Below are positions 32,151 to 39,981 of a stretch of DNA of 41,712 bases, one piece after another. Both the position numbers and the translations under genes were made by a program. This DNA is from VBDM01 sp964430565 (GTDB taxonomy: Bacteria > Pseudomonadota > Gammaproteobacteria > Burkholderiales > SG8-39): contig CAYSFD010000013.1 in NCBI GenBank assembly GCA_964430565.1, positions 1 through 41,712 on the forward strand, in the 5' to 3' direction. Below the pieces are notes generated by a model that saw only the letters and a list, made by a program, of their open reading frames with translations, had not been told where the DNA came from and did no database searches. Each line of letters starts with the position of its first letter. Position 1 is the stretch's first letter.

Positions 32151-33350
32151 CTATTTGGGCCGGCTCTTGAGCGCCTGGACGACCTTCTCGACCGGCAACT
32201 CGACGTTGAGGCGCCGGCAGGCCGCCACCAGAAACGGAAGCAGGCGCCGCAACACTTCGTTTCCGGCCTCGCCCAGGCGCTCCGGATTCGTGCCCTCGAT
32301 GGCCTTCACGGCACTCTCGATATCGCTCGGAAGTCCAAGCATATTTATTGAAGTGGGCTGGGCTTGGGCGACAGCCGGGAGCGCTTTTTGGCTCGCCGGA
32401 TCCTGAACCCGCTGCAGCGCCAGCTTAATCAGATCCTCGACCGATTTCGCGGGGTCGGTATCGAGCGCGGCGAGCCCCGTGCTCGTCACGAATTTGAACA
32501 CCTGGTTTTGGTAGGTGACCTGGGCCTTTGCAAGCTGCTCCTGCAGCCGGTTTGCGAACGCAAGCGCCTGTTGCGACGAGGTTCCGTTGAAGATCACTGC
32601 AAAGGTTGCCTCGCCGACACGCCCCATGGAATCCTCGGCGCGCAGCGTCCCCATGACGAGTTTGGCGAGCCGCGCGAGAAGCTGGTCGGCCACGTTTTTG
32701 CCCGCCTTCTTGGCGATGTCGCCGTAGGTTTCAACGCGGAATGCGAGCACCGACAGGGGCCCGCCGTGACGGCGTGCGTGTGCAAAATGCTTATTGCCCT
32801 CGGTAACCAAGTACTGAGGCGTGAACGCACCCGTGACGGGATCGCGGAGGGGAGTCTGCTCCAGTGTCTTGGTGGTCTGCTCCAGCGTCTTGGCGGTCTG
32901 CTCCTGTGCCTTGGTGCTGACGGCGAGTTTCTGTTTCGCCTCCACCATGTGCAGCAGGTTGTCGATGCGCGACAGAATTTCCGTGCCGTCGGTAGTCTTG
33001 GCGATGAAGTCGTTCGCCCCCGCCGCGCGAGCGCGCTTCTTGGTCGCGTCGTCCTCGTCTCCGGAGATCATGATGACCGGCATGCCCTTGACGCGCGAGT
33101 CCTCGGATTTTCGGATGCGCTCCAGCAACCCAAAACCGTCCAGCTCGGGCATCTGAATATCCGAAAACACGACGACGATGGACGGATCGGTCGAGATCGA
33201 CTTCCAGCCGGCTTCGCCGTTCGCCTCTTCCCGAACGTCGAAGGTCGCTCGGATCAGGCGCGCGATGGTCGTGCGGACGATCCTGGAATCGTCGACGATG
33301 AGGACGCGCTGCTTCGCGGCTTGAGCGGGTGCAGGGGCGTCTTGACTCAT
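32151..33350 (-). CDS. Response regulator with degenerate GGDEF-like domain
   Basis: The product is 399 residues. Receiver domain (about 14-130): Asp20/Asp21, phospho-acceptor Asp64 (FSDIQMPELDGFGLL), Ser96 and Lys118, all intact. A linker with heptad-like EQTAKTLEQTTKTLEQT follows near 140-160. The GGDEF-like domain (about 165-305) opens with RDPVTGAFTPQYL, but the active-site loop reads GRVGEATFAVIF near 246 in place of GGEEF, so diguanylate cyclase activity is unlikely. The remaining 90 residues are Leu/Ala-rich helices (RRLLPFLVAACRRLNVELP). A signalling output through protein contact is inferred. It is packed between acuI (7 bases) and prpE (8 bases). No histidine kinase gene is nearby. 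Confidence 0.85.
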   Translation of the reverse strand: MSQDAPAPAQAAKQRVLIVDDSRIVRTTIARLIRATFDVREEANGEAGWKSISTDPSIVVVFSDIQMPELDGFGLLERIRKSEDSRVKGMPVIMISGDEDDATKKRARAAGANDFIAKTTDGTEILSRIDNLLHMVEAKQKLAVSTKAQEQTAKTLEQTTKTLEQTPLRDPVTGAFTPQYLVTEGNKHFAHARRHGGPLSVLAFRVETYGDIAKKAGKNVADQLLARLAKLVMGTLRAEDSMGRVGEATFAVIFNGTSSQQALAFANRLQEQLAKAQVTYQNQVFKFVTSTGLAALDTDPAKSVEDLIKLALQRVQDPASQKALPAVAQAQPTSINMLGLPSDIESAVKAIEGTNPERLGEAGNEVLRRLLPFLVAACRRLNVELPVEKVVQALKSRPK

Positions 33351-33357
33351 TCTCGTA

Positions 33358-34350
33358 TCAAGCCGCCAGGTCGACGACGATGCGTCCCTTCGCCTCGCCC
33401 TTAAGGAGGCCGTCAAACACCTGCGGAAGCTCATCGATGGAAATAGTTCGGGTCATGTCCTTCAGGCGGGCTGGCCGCATGTCGCCGGCGAGACGGCCCC
33501 AGATCTCCTGCCGCAAGGGCATCGGCGTGGCGCCGGAGTCGATCCCGAGCAGGCTCACGCCGCGCAGAATGAAAGGCGCGACCGTGGTGTTCAGACTCAT
33601 GCTGGCCGCAAGACCGATTGCGGCGATGGTTCCGCCGGGCATCATCGTGCTCGCCATCCACGCAAGCACTTCGCCGCCGAGATTGTCCACCGCTCCGGCC
33701 CAGGTCGCCTTGTCGAGCGGCTTGATCTTCGAGAGGTCGAGGCTTTTTCTGGACATCACCTCCTTCGCTCCCAGCTTCTTGAGGTACTCGGACTCGCCGT
33801 CCTTGCCCGTGAGCGCCACGACCTGATACCCCAGACGCGAAAGAACGTCGATCGCGATCGAGCCGACGCCGCCTGTGGCGCCGCTCACGATGACCGGTCC
33901 GTTGGCGGGCTTGAGGCCATTGGCTTCCATGCGAACGACCGCCAAGCCGGCGGTGTACCCGGCGGTGCCGAGCGCCATCGCATCGAAAAGGTTCAGCCCC
34001 TTGGGCATGGGAACCGCCCAGTCGGCCGGAATTCGGGCGTACTCGGCGTAGCCCCCGTCGTGCGCCACGCCCAGGTCGTAGCTGGTGCAGATCACGGCGT
34101 CCCCGCGCCGGAAGCGCGCGTCGGCCGATTCGGTCACGGTCCCCGACAGGTCGATTCCGCCCACGCAGGGGTAACGCCGGATGATCCTGCCCGTGCCGGT
34201 CGCGGCGAGCGCGTCCTTGTAGTTGACGCTCGAATAGGCGACGCGGACCACGAGTTCCCCCTGGTCGAGGTCCTCGATGGAAAGATCCTCGAAGCGCGCG
34301 ACCACCTTCTTCTCGACCTCGCGGATGCGGTAAGCCTTGAATTTATCCAT
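33358..34350 (-). CDS. acuI: Acryloyl-CoA reductase (AcuI/YhdH-type MDR oxidoreductase)
   Basis: The product is 330 residues in the zinc-free quinone-oxidoreductase-like MDR branch. Motifs: FKAYRIREVEKKVVARFEDLS, SSVNYKDALAATGTGRIIRRYPCVGGIDLSGTV in the catalytic half, the NADPH fold VIVSGATGGVGSIAIDVLSRLGYQVVALTGK, and the C-terminal GAKEVMSRKSLD. It matches the YhdH/AcuI family that reduces acryloyl-CoA to propionyl-CoA with NADPH. I chose ATG at 34350 over an upstream start at 34389, since the family starts here. A TATAAT lies 54 bases upstream. It heads the packed run acuI, response regulator, prpE, glcG-like. Confidence 0.9.
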   Translation of the reverse strand: MDKFKAYRIREVEKKVVARFEDLSIEDLDQGELVVRVAYSSVNYKDALAATGTGRIIRRYPCVGGIDLSGTVTESADARFRRGDAVICTSYDLGVAHDGGYAEYARIPADWAVPMPKGLNLFDAMALGTAGYTAGLAVVRMEANGLKPANGPVIVSGATGGVGSIAIDVLSRLGYQVVALTGKDGESEYLKKLGAKEVMSRKSLDLSKIKPLDKATWAGAVDNLGGEVLAWMASTMMPGGTIAAIGLAASMSLNTTVAPFILRGVSLLGIDSGATPMPLRQEIWGRLAGDMRPARLKDMTRTISIDELPQVFDGLLKGEAKGRIVVDLAA

Positions 34351-34403
34351 GGTTGTCTTCGATCCACGCAAATCGCGAGAAAGGGGCAAGCTCCCGCGGA
34401 GGA

Positions 34404-34409
34404 ATTATA
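34404..34409 (-). promoter_or_regulatory. Candidate -10 box (TATAAT) of the acuI operon
   Basis: On the minus strand TATAAT reads from 34409 to 34404, 53 bases before the acuI ATG and just after the zapE stop. No strong -35 is visible. Confidence 0.45.
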
Positions 34410-34438
34410 CCGGCGCGGAAGCTCTCACCGGGTGGCGA

Positions 34439-35605
34439 TCAGACGGGAAGCCGGCGTCGCTCGGCCAGGTACTCGCGCGACTGCATCTCCACCAGCCGGC
34501 TCGCGGTGCGGTCGAACTCGAACACCATGGCGCGCAGCCGGGAATCGCCAGGGTCCTCCTCGACTTTCAGCAGCTTCTCCGCGGAGGCCTCCGCGGACAC
34601 GATCAGCTTGACGCGGTTGTCGTAGAGCACGTCTACCATCAGTGTGAAGCGGCGAGCTTCCGCCGCAAAGCCCAGTCCCATTCTCGGCACGCCGGATACG
34701 ATGACGGTATGGAAACGCCTGGAAAGGTCGAGGTAATCGTGCTGCGAGCGGCCCCAGCCGCAGATGACCTTGAAATCGAACCAGACGACCCCGCCGGCGC
34801 GGTGGCGGTAGGCAATAACCCGCCCTTCGACGTCGAGCTCGTGGAACTCCTCCTCCACCTCGGCGATTCTTCCGAACGCTTCCATCAGCGCGCGATCGGT
34901 TTCCGCCCCGAGCGGCGCGTGATAGGTCTGCACGCCCTCGAGCATCCTCTGCCGGTAGTCGGTGCCGCCTTCGACATGCAGGACGTCGAGGCGCTCCTTG
35001 AGAAGCGCGATCGCCGGCAGGAAATTCTCGCGCTTGAGCCCGTCCTTGTAGAGCTCGTCCGGATGGTAGTTGGAGGTCATGCAGACCACCACGCCGAGGT
35101 CCAGGGTGCGCGCAAGGAGCCGCCCGACGATCATGGCGTCGGCGATGTCGTTGATGTGCATCTCGTCGAAGCAGATGAGGCGATAGCGTTTGGCGATGCG
35201 CTCCGCGAGCGCGCTCAAGGGGTCCTCCCGGCCCTTCAATTCCTCGAGCTCCCGGTGCACGTCGCGCATGAAGTGGTGGAAATGCACGCGGCGCTTTCTC
35301 ACCAGCGGCAGGCACAGGTAGAAGCTGTCCATGAGGAAGCTCTTGCCGCGGCCCACTCCGCCCCACAGGTACACGCCGCGTGGAAGCGGCGGGCGTACTA
35401 CGAGGCGCTTGAGCGCCGTGCTGCGCCGCGCCTTGTACGCCGACCACTCTTCGTAGAGCTGCTGCAGCCGCTCGACCGCGCGTAACTGGGAGGAGTCGCT
35501 CTGAAACCCGCGCCGCTCAAGCGCGCGGTAGTAGAGATCGACGACGGAAAGCCTTTCGTCGGACTCCTGGGTTTCCTCGGCAGCTTCGAGCGGGCTGTCG
35601 TTCAT
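34439..35605 (-). CDS. zapE: Cell division protein ZapE (AFG1-like ATPase)
   Basis: The product is 388 residues. Walker A is GGVGRGKS at 82-89, Walker B is LICFDEMHINDIADAM near 142, and sensor-like VVCMTSNYHPDELYKDGL and RENFLPAIALLKERLDVL follow. These are characteristic of the bacterial AFG1/ZapE AAA+-like proteins, which act at the division ring and reduce FtsZ polymer stability. RRFHTVIVSGVPRMG is also conserved. The ATG overlaps the lpd stop (TGATG at 35607-35603), so they are translationally coupled. In many Burkholderiales zapE follows the odhA-odhB-lpd genes. Only lpd is present here. Confidence 0.93.
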   Translation of the reverse strand: MNDSPLEAAEETQESDERLSVVDLYYRALERRGFQSDSSQLRAVERLQQLYEEWSAYKARRSTALKRLVVRPPLPRGVYLWGGVGRGKSFLMDSFYLCLPLVRKRRVHFHHFMRDVHRELEELKGREDPLSALAERIAKRYRLICFDEMHINDIADAMIVGRLLARTLDLGVVVCMTSNYHPDELYKDGLKRENFLPAIALLKERLDVLHVEGGTDYRQRMLEGVQTYHAPLGAETDRALMEAFGRIAEVEEEFHELDVEGRVIAYRHRAGGVVWFDFKVICGWGRSQHDYLDLSRRFHTVIVSGVPRMGLGFAAEARRFTLMVDVLYDNRVKLIVSAEASAEKLLKVEEDPGDSRLRAMVFEFDRTASRLVEMQSREYLAERRRLPV

Positions 35606-37029
35606 CAGATATTCAGCGCCCGCTTATGCACCGCAAGCGCCGCGTCTTTCATGGCTTCCGAAAGCGACGGGTGCGCGTGGCAAATCATCCCGATGTCCTC
35701 GCTCGCAGCTCGAAACTCCATCGCGACGACGGCTTCGGCGATCAGCTCGGAGGCGAACGCTCCCAGGATGTGCACGCCGAGCACCGCGTCCGTTCTCGCG
35801 TCCGCGAGAAATTTGACCATGCCGCTAGTGTCGCCGAGCGCGCGCGCCCGGGCGTTGGCGGAGAACGGGAAGGTGCCGACGCGATATTCGACGCCTTCCG
35901 CTTTCAACTGCTGCTCGGTCTTCCCGACCCAGGCGATCTCGGGCGTGGTGTAGATCACCCAGGGCACGGTGTTGAAGTCCACGTGCGGCTTTTTGCCCGC
36001 AATGCGCTCGGCCACCGCCGCGCCCTCCTCCTCCGCCTTGTGCGCGAGCATCGGCCCGCGCACCACGTCGCCGACCGCCCAGACATTCGGCAGATTCGTG
36101 CGGCAGTGCTCGTCGACGTCGATGAAACCGCGCTCGTCGAGCTTGAGCCCCGCGCCCTCGGCGTTAAGCCCGTTAATGTTGGGCACGCGCCCGATGGAGA
36201 CGATCAGCTTGTCGAAGACGATGCTTTGCGCTTTCCCCTGGGCATCGGTGTATTCGACGCTCACGTCCTTCTTCGCCTTCACGCCCGTGATCCTGACGCC
36301 GAGCTCGATCTTCAGTCCTTGCTTCGTGAAAACCTTCCAGGCTTCCCTGGCGATCTGCTCGTCGGCCGCGCCGAGAAAATCCGGCAGCGCTTCTAGAATC
36401 GTCACCTCCGAGCCGAGGCGGCGCCAGACGCTGCCCATCTCCAGGCCGATCACTCCCGCCCCGATGACCCCGAGGCGTTTCGGCACCTCGGGAATCGCGA
36501 GCGCACCGGTGTTGCTCAGGATCAGGTTTTCGTCGAACTCCGCCCCGGGCAGTGCACGGGGACTGGAACCGGTGGCGATGATGACGTTCTTTGCCGTCAG
36601 GGTTTCGTTTTGCGCGCCCTTGACCGCGACCTCGCAACCGCTTGCGCCCGTGCTCACGAGGCTGCCGCTGCCGTGAAAAAACGCGATCTTGTTCTTCTTG
36701 AAGAGATAGACGATGCCGTCGTTGCTCGCCTTGACCACCTTGTCCTTGCGCCTGAGCATCTGCGCAAGATCCAGCTCGAAGCCCTTCACAAGGACGCCGT
36801 GATCGGCGAAGCCGTGTCCGGCCTGCTCGAAATTCTCCGAAGATTGCAGCAGCGCCTTGGACGGGATGCAGCCCACGTTGGTACAGGCCCCGCCCAGCGC
36901 CGGCTTGCCGTCCGCGCTCCGCCACTCGTCCACGCAGGCGGTCTTGAGGCCCAGCTGCGCGGCGCGGATCGCGGCAATGTAGCCGCCTGGGCCGCCGCCG
37001 ATGACTACGACGTCAAATGTCTGGGCCAT
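35605..37029 (-). CDS. lpdA: Dihydrolipoyl dehydrogenase (E3)
   Basis: The product is 474 residues. FAD motif: VVVIGGGPGGYIAAIRAAQLG. The redox disulfide lies in GGACTNVGCIPSKALLQSSE near 46-65. An NAD motif (LGVIGAGVIGLEMGSVWRRLG) is near 180-200, and the C-terminal dimer interface has CHAHPSLSEAMKDAA with the catalytic His-Glu pair. It reoxidises lipoamide in 2-oxoacid dehydrogenase complexes. It is followed by zapE with overlapping codons. Upstream, where odhB is usually found, there is a repeat segment and the start of an accessory region, so the complex's E1/E2 genes are elsewhere or lost from this site. Confidence 0.96.
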   Translation of the reverse strand: MAQTFDVVVIGGGPGGYIAAIRAAQLGLKTACVDEWRSADGKPALGGACTNVGCIPSKALLQSSENFEQAGHGFADHGVLVKGFELDLAQMLRRKDKVVKASNDGIVYLFKKNKIAFFHGSGSLVSTGASGCEVAVKGAQNETLTAKNVIIATGSSPRALPGAEFDENLILSNTGALAIPEVPKRLGVIGAGVIGLEMGSVWRRLGSEVTILEALPDFLGAADEQIAREAWKVFTKQGLKIELGVRITGVKAKKDVSVEYTDAQGKAQSIVFDKLIVSIGRVPNINGLNAEGAGLKLDERGFIDVDEHCRTNLPNVWAVGDVVRGPMLAHKAEEEGAAVAERIAGKKPHVDFNTVPWVIYTTPEIAWVGKTEQQLKAEGVEYRVGTFPFSANARARALGDTSGMVKFLADARTDAVLGVHILGAFASELIAEAVVAMEFRAASEDIGMICHAHPSLSEAMKDAALAVHKRALNI

Positions 37030-37081
37030 GTTCGTTCAGTACGCTAGAGGACACTGCCATACCGCCGGTGAAGCAGAAACG

Positions 37082-37162
37082 TCAATGCCGGCTCCTGCAG
37101 AACTCCTGGATTTCCCGCGCTGCCTCTTTCTCTGCCGAGGGGAAAAATGCCTTTGAGGCCAC
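37082..37162 (-). CDS. Possible 26-residue leader ORF upstream of lpd
   Basis: A GTG at 37162 opens a 26-codon frame (MASKAFFPSAEKEAAREIQE and six more residues) ending 52 bases before lpd. The same frame and start are preserved in the second copy of this segment at 41356 (MASTVSSPPAEKE...), which suggests it is real or recently was. TAAAAT at 37174-37169 is 6 bases upstream, so a leaderless start is conceivable. There is no ribosome-binding site. It may simply be the decayed start of a longer gene. Confidence 0.3.
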   Translation of the reverse strand: MASKAFFPSAEKEAAREIQEFCRSRH

Positions 37163-37199
37163 CGCCGAATTTTAGCTCAAACCCTGTGGGACCTGGACC
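37124..37199. repeat. Copy 1 of a ~76-bp duplicated segment (upstream of lpd)
   Basis: This stretch is homologous to 41318-41394 in the same orientation, with few substitutions and small indels. Shared strings include CTCTTTCTCTGCCG, TTGAGGCCACCG and TTTTAGCTCAAACCCTGT. On the minus strand it holds a TAAAAT box followed by a short GTG-initiated frame. The rest of 37030-37366 shows no gene I can support. Confidence 0.85.
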
Positions 37200-37366
37200 A
37201 TCTCCCGGTTGTTTGTTCTCGTGTGGCCCGCCGGCGATTCCAAAGGCTTAGGTCGCATAGCCCGTCGCCCGCCTCGGCGGGTGGCAAACTAACGACGCCG
37301 GGCGTATGCTGCAGTAAGGTCGACGTCCAGAGACCGACGGCGACCGGCGAAGCGGGAAAGCCAACC

Positions 37367-37894
37367 ATGTCCGTAACTGCCGAAACGATCGAAGCCCCCT
37401 TGGCGCCGGATCAGCTCGCCAAGCGCTGGCAAGCGTTGTGCGCTGACCCGACTTTCGAGGACATTGCCGGAAAGATCGAACTCACCGAGTGGGGAGAGAT
37501 ACTGATGAGCCCGGTCGGCAAGAGCCACGGGATCGCCGCCATGCGCGTTGCCGAGGCGTTGCGGAAAGCCCTCGGCGGGCACACGATGGCCGAGGTAGGC
37601 GTGGCAACCGCGATCGGGGTTCGCGCGCCCGATGTTGCTTGGTGCTCCGAGGGCTACCTCGCTGCGCATCCGGAGGAAATGCCCCTGTCCAGCGCGCCGG
37701 AACTGTGCGTGGAAATCGTCTCCGCAAGCAACGCGCTCCCCAAGCTGCGCGAGAAAGCGACGGCTTACGTCGACGCCGGCGCGATTGAGGCGTGGATCGT
37801 GTATCCGCAGTCCCGGAAGATCGAGATATACGGCCGCGAAGGCCGCAGGGAAGCGACGTCTTTTGCCGTGGACACCGCCGCGCTTTTTGCCTAG
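37367..37894 (+). CDS. Uma2-family (DUF820) endonuclease-like protein
   Basis: The product is 175 residues. The PD-(D/E)xK-like features are KIELTEWGEILMSPVGKSHG near 40-59, GVRAPDVAWCSEGYLAAHPE with the acidic Asp near 91-93, PELCVEIVSASNALPKLREKATAYVDAGAIEAW with the Glu and Lys of the active site, and a C-terminal strand pattern IEIYGREG. Uma2 proteins are common as stand-alone genes in accessory regions of cyanobacteria and proteobacteria, and their role is unknown. ATG at 37367 has only a weak ribosome-binding site (GGGAAAG). It starts the segment between the two duplicated sequences. Confidence 0.85.
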   Translation: MSVTAETIEAPLAPDQLAKRWQALCADPTFEDIAGKIELTEWGEILMSPVGKSHGIAAMRVAEALRKALGGHTMAEVGVATAIGVRAPDVAWCSEGYLAAHPEEMPLSSAPELCVEIVSASNALPKLREKATAYVDAGAIEAWIVYPQSRKIEIYGREGRREATSFAVDTAALFA

Positions 37895-37910
37895 GACTTG
37901 AAGCTCATTC

Positions 37911-37930
37911 ACCGCGCCCTCAAGCGCGGT
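37911..37930. terminator. Short hairpin between convergent genes
   Basis: ACCGCGC at 37911-37917 pairs with GCGCGGT at 37924-37930 around six bases. It lies 17 bases after the Uma2 stop. It lacks a T-run, so termination is uncertain. Confidence 0.3.
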
Positions 37931-37986
37931 TCTCCGCAGCAGATCAAGCAAGAGCTCAGCGGCCGTTGCGTGTGTGAGCTCGCCTG

Positions 37987-38295
37987 CTAACTGGTCAGCG
38001 AGCGGTAGATCGCCACCTCTACCGCGCCCACGGTAAGCCCCTCCTTCTCGCGGCGCTCGCGGTAACGGGCGAGGTGCGGCGCCTTGCGGTGTGCGTCGAG
38101 GGCTGCCTCGTCCCGGTACTGCTCGTAGAAGAGGAAGAGCTCGGGGTCTGTGGTGGACCGATGCGGGCGGTACGCGAGGCAGCCCGGCTCGGCCTTGCGC
38201 ACCACCTCGGCCTGTTCCTCGAGGAGCGCCGCCAGCGCGTCGCCCTTGCCCTTCGCCGCCCGGATCTTCGCCACCACCGTCAGCACGTCAGCCAT
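37987..38295 (-). CDS. ABM-domain (antibiotic biosynthesis monooxygenase-like) protein
   Basis: The product is 102 residues, beginning with ATG at 38295 and GAGGAG upstream. The pattern ADVLTVVAKIRAAKGKGDALAALLEEQAEVVRKAEPGCLAY, then ELFLFYEQYRDEAALDAHRKAPHL, is the dimeric alpha/beta ABM fold. ABM proteins include small-molecule monooxygenases and heme-degrading enzymes such as YgiN-like quinol monooxygenase. It follows the NMT1-like gene by 29 bases on the same strand, so the two probably share a transcript. Confidence 0.87.
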   Translation of the reverse strand: MADVLTVVAKIRAAKGKGDALAALLEEQAEVVRKAEPGCLAYRPHRSTTDPELFLFYEQYRDEAALDAHRKAPHLARYRERREKEGLTVGAVEVAIYRSLTS

Positions 38296-38324
38296 CGCGT
38301 CCGCTCCTCATTGAAATTCGCTGC

Positions 38325-39209
38325 TCAGGCCGGCGGCGGCGCCACCACGTCCTCGTAGCGGTGCCGCTTCGTGATCAGGCGCGCATGCGCGAAGATGTCG
38401 AGCGTGACCTCGAAAGCCTGGCGCGTGATCTCGACGTGCGGCGTCCAGCAGCCGAGCTTCTGGTACGTGGCCAGCGTCGCAGTCAGCACGGCCCGGTCGA
38501 TTTCGGGGAAGAACGACGCCTCGGCCTCGGCGATCCTCGCCGCCGGCGTGCCGATCACCCAGGCGCGCGCCTTGCGGTAGGCGCGCATGAAGCGCCGCGC
38601 CATGTCGGTCTTTAGCCACTCGCGCGTCGCCGCCAGACTCGAGAAGGCGCACGGGCCGATCGCGGCGCCCACGGAGGCGACGATGTGACCAACGCCGTCG
38701 TGCTCGAGCTGCTGCGGGGCCGGCCCCTGCTGGTGGATATAGTCGCCCTCGCCCTTGCGGAAGGCCTGGTCCATCTGCCCGCTTGGGACATCGATGCTGG
38801 CTAGGGCCGCGTAGTCGAGCCCGCGACGGTGACAAGCGTACTTGAACATCGCCAGCGGCTGACCGCCGTGGTCCACCAGCACGGCCTTGCCTTTCAGAGC
38901 GTCCCAGGTGAACGCCGGATCGGGCCGGCGCGCGGTCAGGAAGAACCCGTCCATTTCGTTGACCTGGGCGAAGTGAACGGCGGGCGGCGCCTCGCCCTTC
39001 TCGAGAGGCCCGAAGCCTTGCGAGGGCGCCGACTGGCAGACGTGCACCGTTCCGTTGAGGACGCCTTCGATCGCCGACTTGCCGGGCGGCGCGACGGAGT
39101 ACCTGGGCTCGAGCCCCTCCTCTTTCAAGAAGCCGCCGGCGATCGTGGCGATCAGCGGCGAGTAGAAGGCCGAGAAGCGCGTGAACTGGATGTTGATCTC
39201 GTTGCTCAT
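38325..39209 (-). CDS. NMT1/THI5-like substrate-binding protein without signal peptide
   Basis: The product is 294 residues. INIQFTRFSAFYSPLIATIAGGFLKEEGLEPRYSVAPPGKSAIEGVLNGTVHV is the N-terminal lobe of the NMT1/THI5/SsuA-like family. PALKGKAVLVDHGGQPLAMFKYAC-like text around 105-125 and AEASFFPEIDRAVLTATLATYQKLGCW near the C-terminus support it. The family usually serves as periplasmic ABC transporter binding proteins or as a thiamine-precursor enzyme. No signal peptide is visible from ATG at 39209, nor from an alternative start at 39242, so a cytoplasmic role is likely. No permease or ATPase is adjacent. The ABM-domain gene follows. Confidence 0.8.
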   Translation of the reverse strand: MSNEINIQFTRFSAFYSPLIATIAGGFLKEEGLEPRYSVAPPGKSAIEGVLNGTVHVCQSAPSQGFGPLEKGEAPPAVHFAQVNEMDGFFLTARRPDPAFTWDALKGKAVLVDHGGQPLAMFKYACHRRGLDYAALASIDVPSGQMDQAFRKGEGDYIHQQGPAPQQLEHDGVGHIVASVGAAIGPCAFSSLAATREWLKTDMARRFMRAYRKARAWVIGTPAARIAEAEASFFPEIDRAVLTATLATYQKLGCWTPHVEITRQAFEVTLDIFAHARLITKRHRYEDVVAPPPA

Positions 39210-39273
39210 GGCAGTAGGTTTTAGCCGCAGCGGAACCGGCAACGGGTGAATTGATTTGCAAGCGAAGCGGCGA

Positions 39274-39279
39274 ATTATA
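39274..39279 (-). promoter_or_regulatory. Candidate -10 box (TATAAT) of the NMT1-like gene
   Basis: TATAAT reads on the minus strand from 39279 to 39274, 64 bases before the ATG at 39209, in the context GGCACTATAATTCGCCG. It resembles the sequence before the SDR unit at 19685. Confidence 0.4.
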
Positions 39280-39312
39280 GTGCCAAGGCGTGCATTCAGA
39301 TATCCTTCTCAA

Positions 39313-39981
39313 ATGCTGAGACTCACCGACTCGAATACCCATGCCTTGCTGGCACAGCCGGAATCGGGGATGGGCTACCAAGTCGTCGAGGCGACTTTGT
39401 CCGACTACAAGACGAAGCGCGGCGTTGCCTACAACGCGGAATTGTTGGAGTTCGAAGAAGAGCCGCGCCGCATCATGTTGTCAACGCCCTACCTCAGACT
39501 CTTGGAGTCGGCAAGAAGTGCGGCCGGAGAAATCAAATCGCTCCGCGTCATCTCGCGTGCGACCGTCACTACACTTTCGGCGCGGGAGCCATCCGGCGCA
39601 GCAGTTCAGAAGAAGGCGGGACCGGCAAAGGATGGTCCGAAGGAAAAAACGAAGGCCGATGAAGTGTTCAAGCGATTCTCGGCCTACCCGAATGATCGAC
39701 GTGTCGCGTCAGATGGAAGCTTGCTCTCAGGAACGTATGCGACAACTGAAGAAGACGCAAAAAACGTCAAGACCGGAAAGGATGCCGTGGCCCGCTATGC
39801 TTTGCCGAACCCCGCGCCCGCGTCCAACGTGTTTACCGTCCGCCCGAACAAAGATACCGACATTCAGCGGGGAATCGTCGAACCCGCCTTCGGTCAGCCG
39901 GGCGGCGGCATCGAAGTTATTTTCTCAAATGGCACGCAGCCAAAAACCGTCACCGGGCCAATGAAGATCCCGGATGAATGA
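39313..39981 (+). CDS. Two-domain hypothetical protein with toxin-like C-terminal region
   Basis: The product is 222 residues from ATG at 39313. Residues 1-75 contain LAQPESGMGYQVVEATLSDY and GVAYNAELLEFEEEP, clearly related to the small protein encoded right after it (ELPESGMGYQRVDIRLIDG, VVFNAEEIEVPDE). A charged linker (KKAGPAKDGPKEKTKADEVF) follows. The C-terminal 100 residues (LLSGTYATTEEDAKNVKTG, then ARYALPNPAPASNVFTV near 160, then EPAFGQPGGGIEVIFSNG near 190) resemble C-terminal domains I recall from polymorphic toxins, but I cannot name the family. There is no signal peptide. It overlaps the next gene by 8 bases, so the two work together. The function is unknown. Confidence 0.65.
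   Translation: MLRLTDSNTHALLAQPESGMGYQVVEATLSDYKTKRGVAYNAELLEFEEEPRRIMLSTPYLRLLESARSAAGEIKSLRVISRATVTTLSAREPSGAAVQKKAGPAKDGPKEKTKADEVFKRFSAYPNDRRVASDGSLLSGTYATTEEDAKNVKTGKDAVARYALPNPAPASNVFTVRPNKDTDIQRGIVEPAFGQPGGGIEVIFSNGTQPKTVTGPMKIPDE

Noticed and set aside
30583..32406. A 607-codon open frame on the plus strand opposite prpE
   Set aside because: It is the antisense of a well-conserved enzyme, with a skewed Arg/His/Asp composition and no motif.
37895..37990. A 31-codon open continuation after the Uma2 stop codon in the same frame
   Set aside because: It looks somewhat protein-like (LIHRALKRGSPQQIKQEL), but it has no start, overlaps a hairpin and matches nothing I know. Readthrough cannot be supported.
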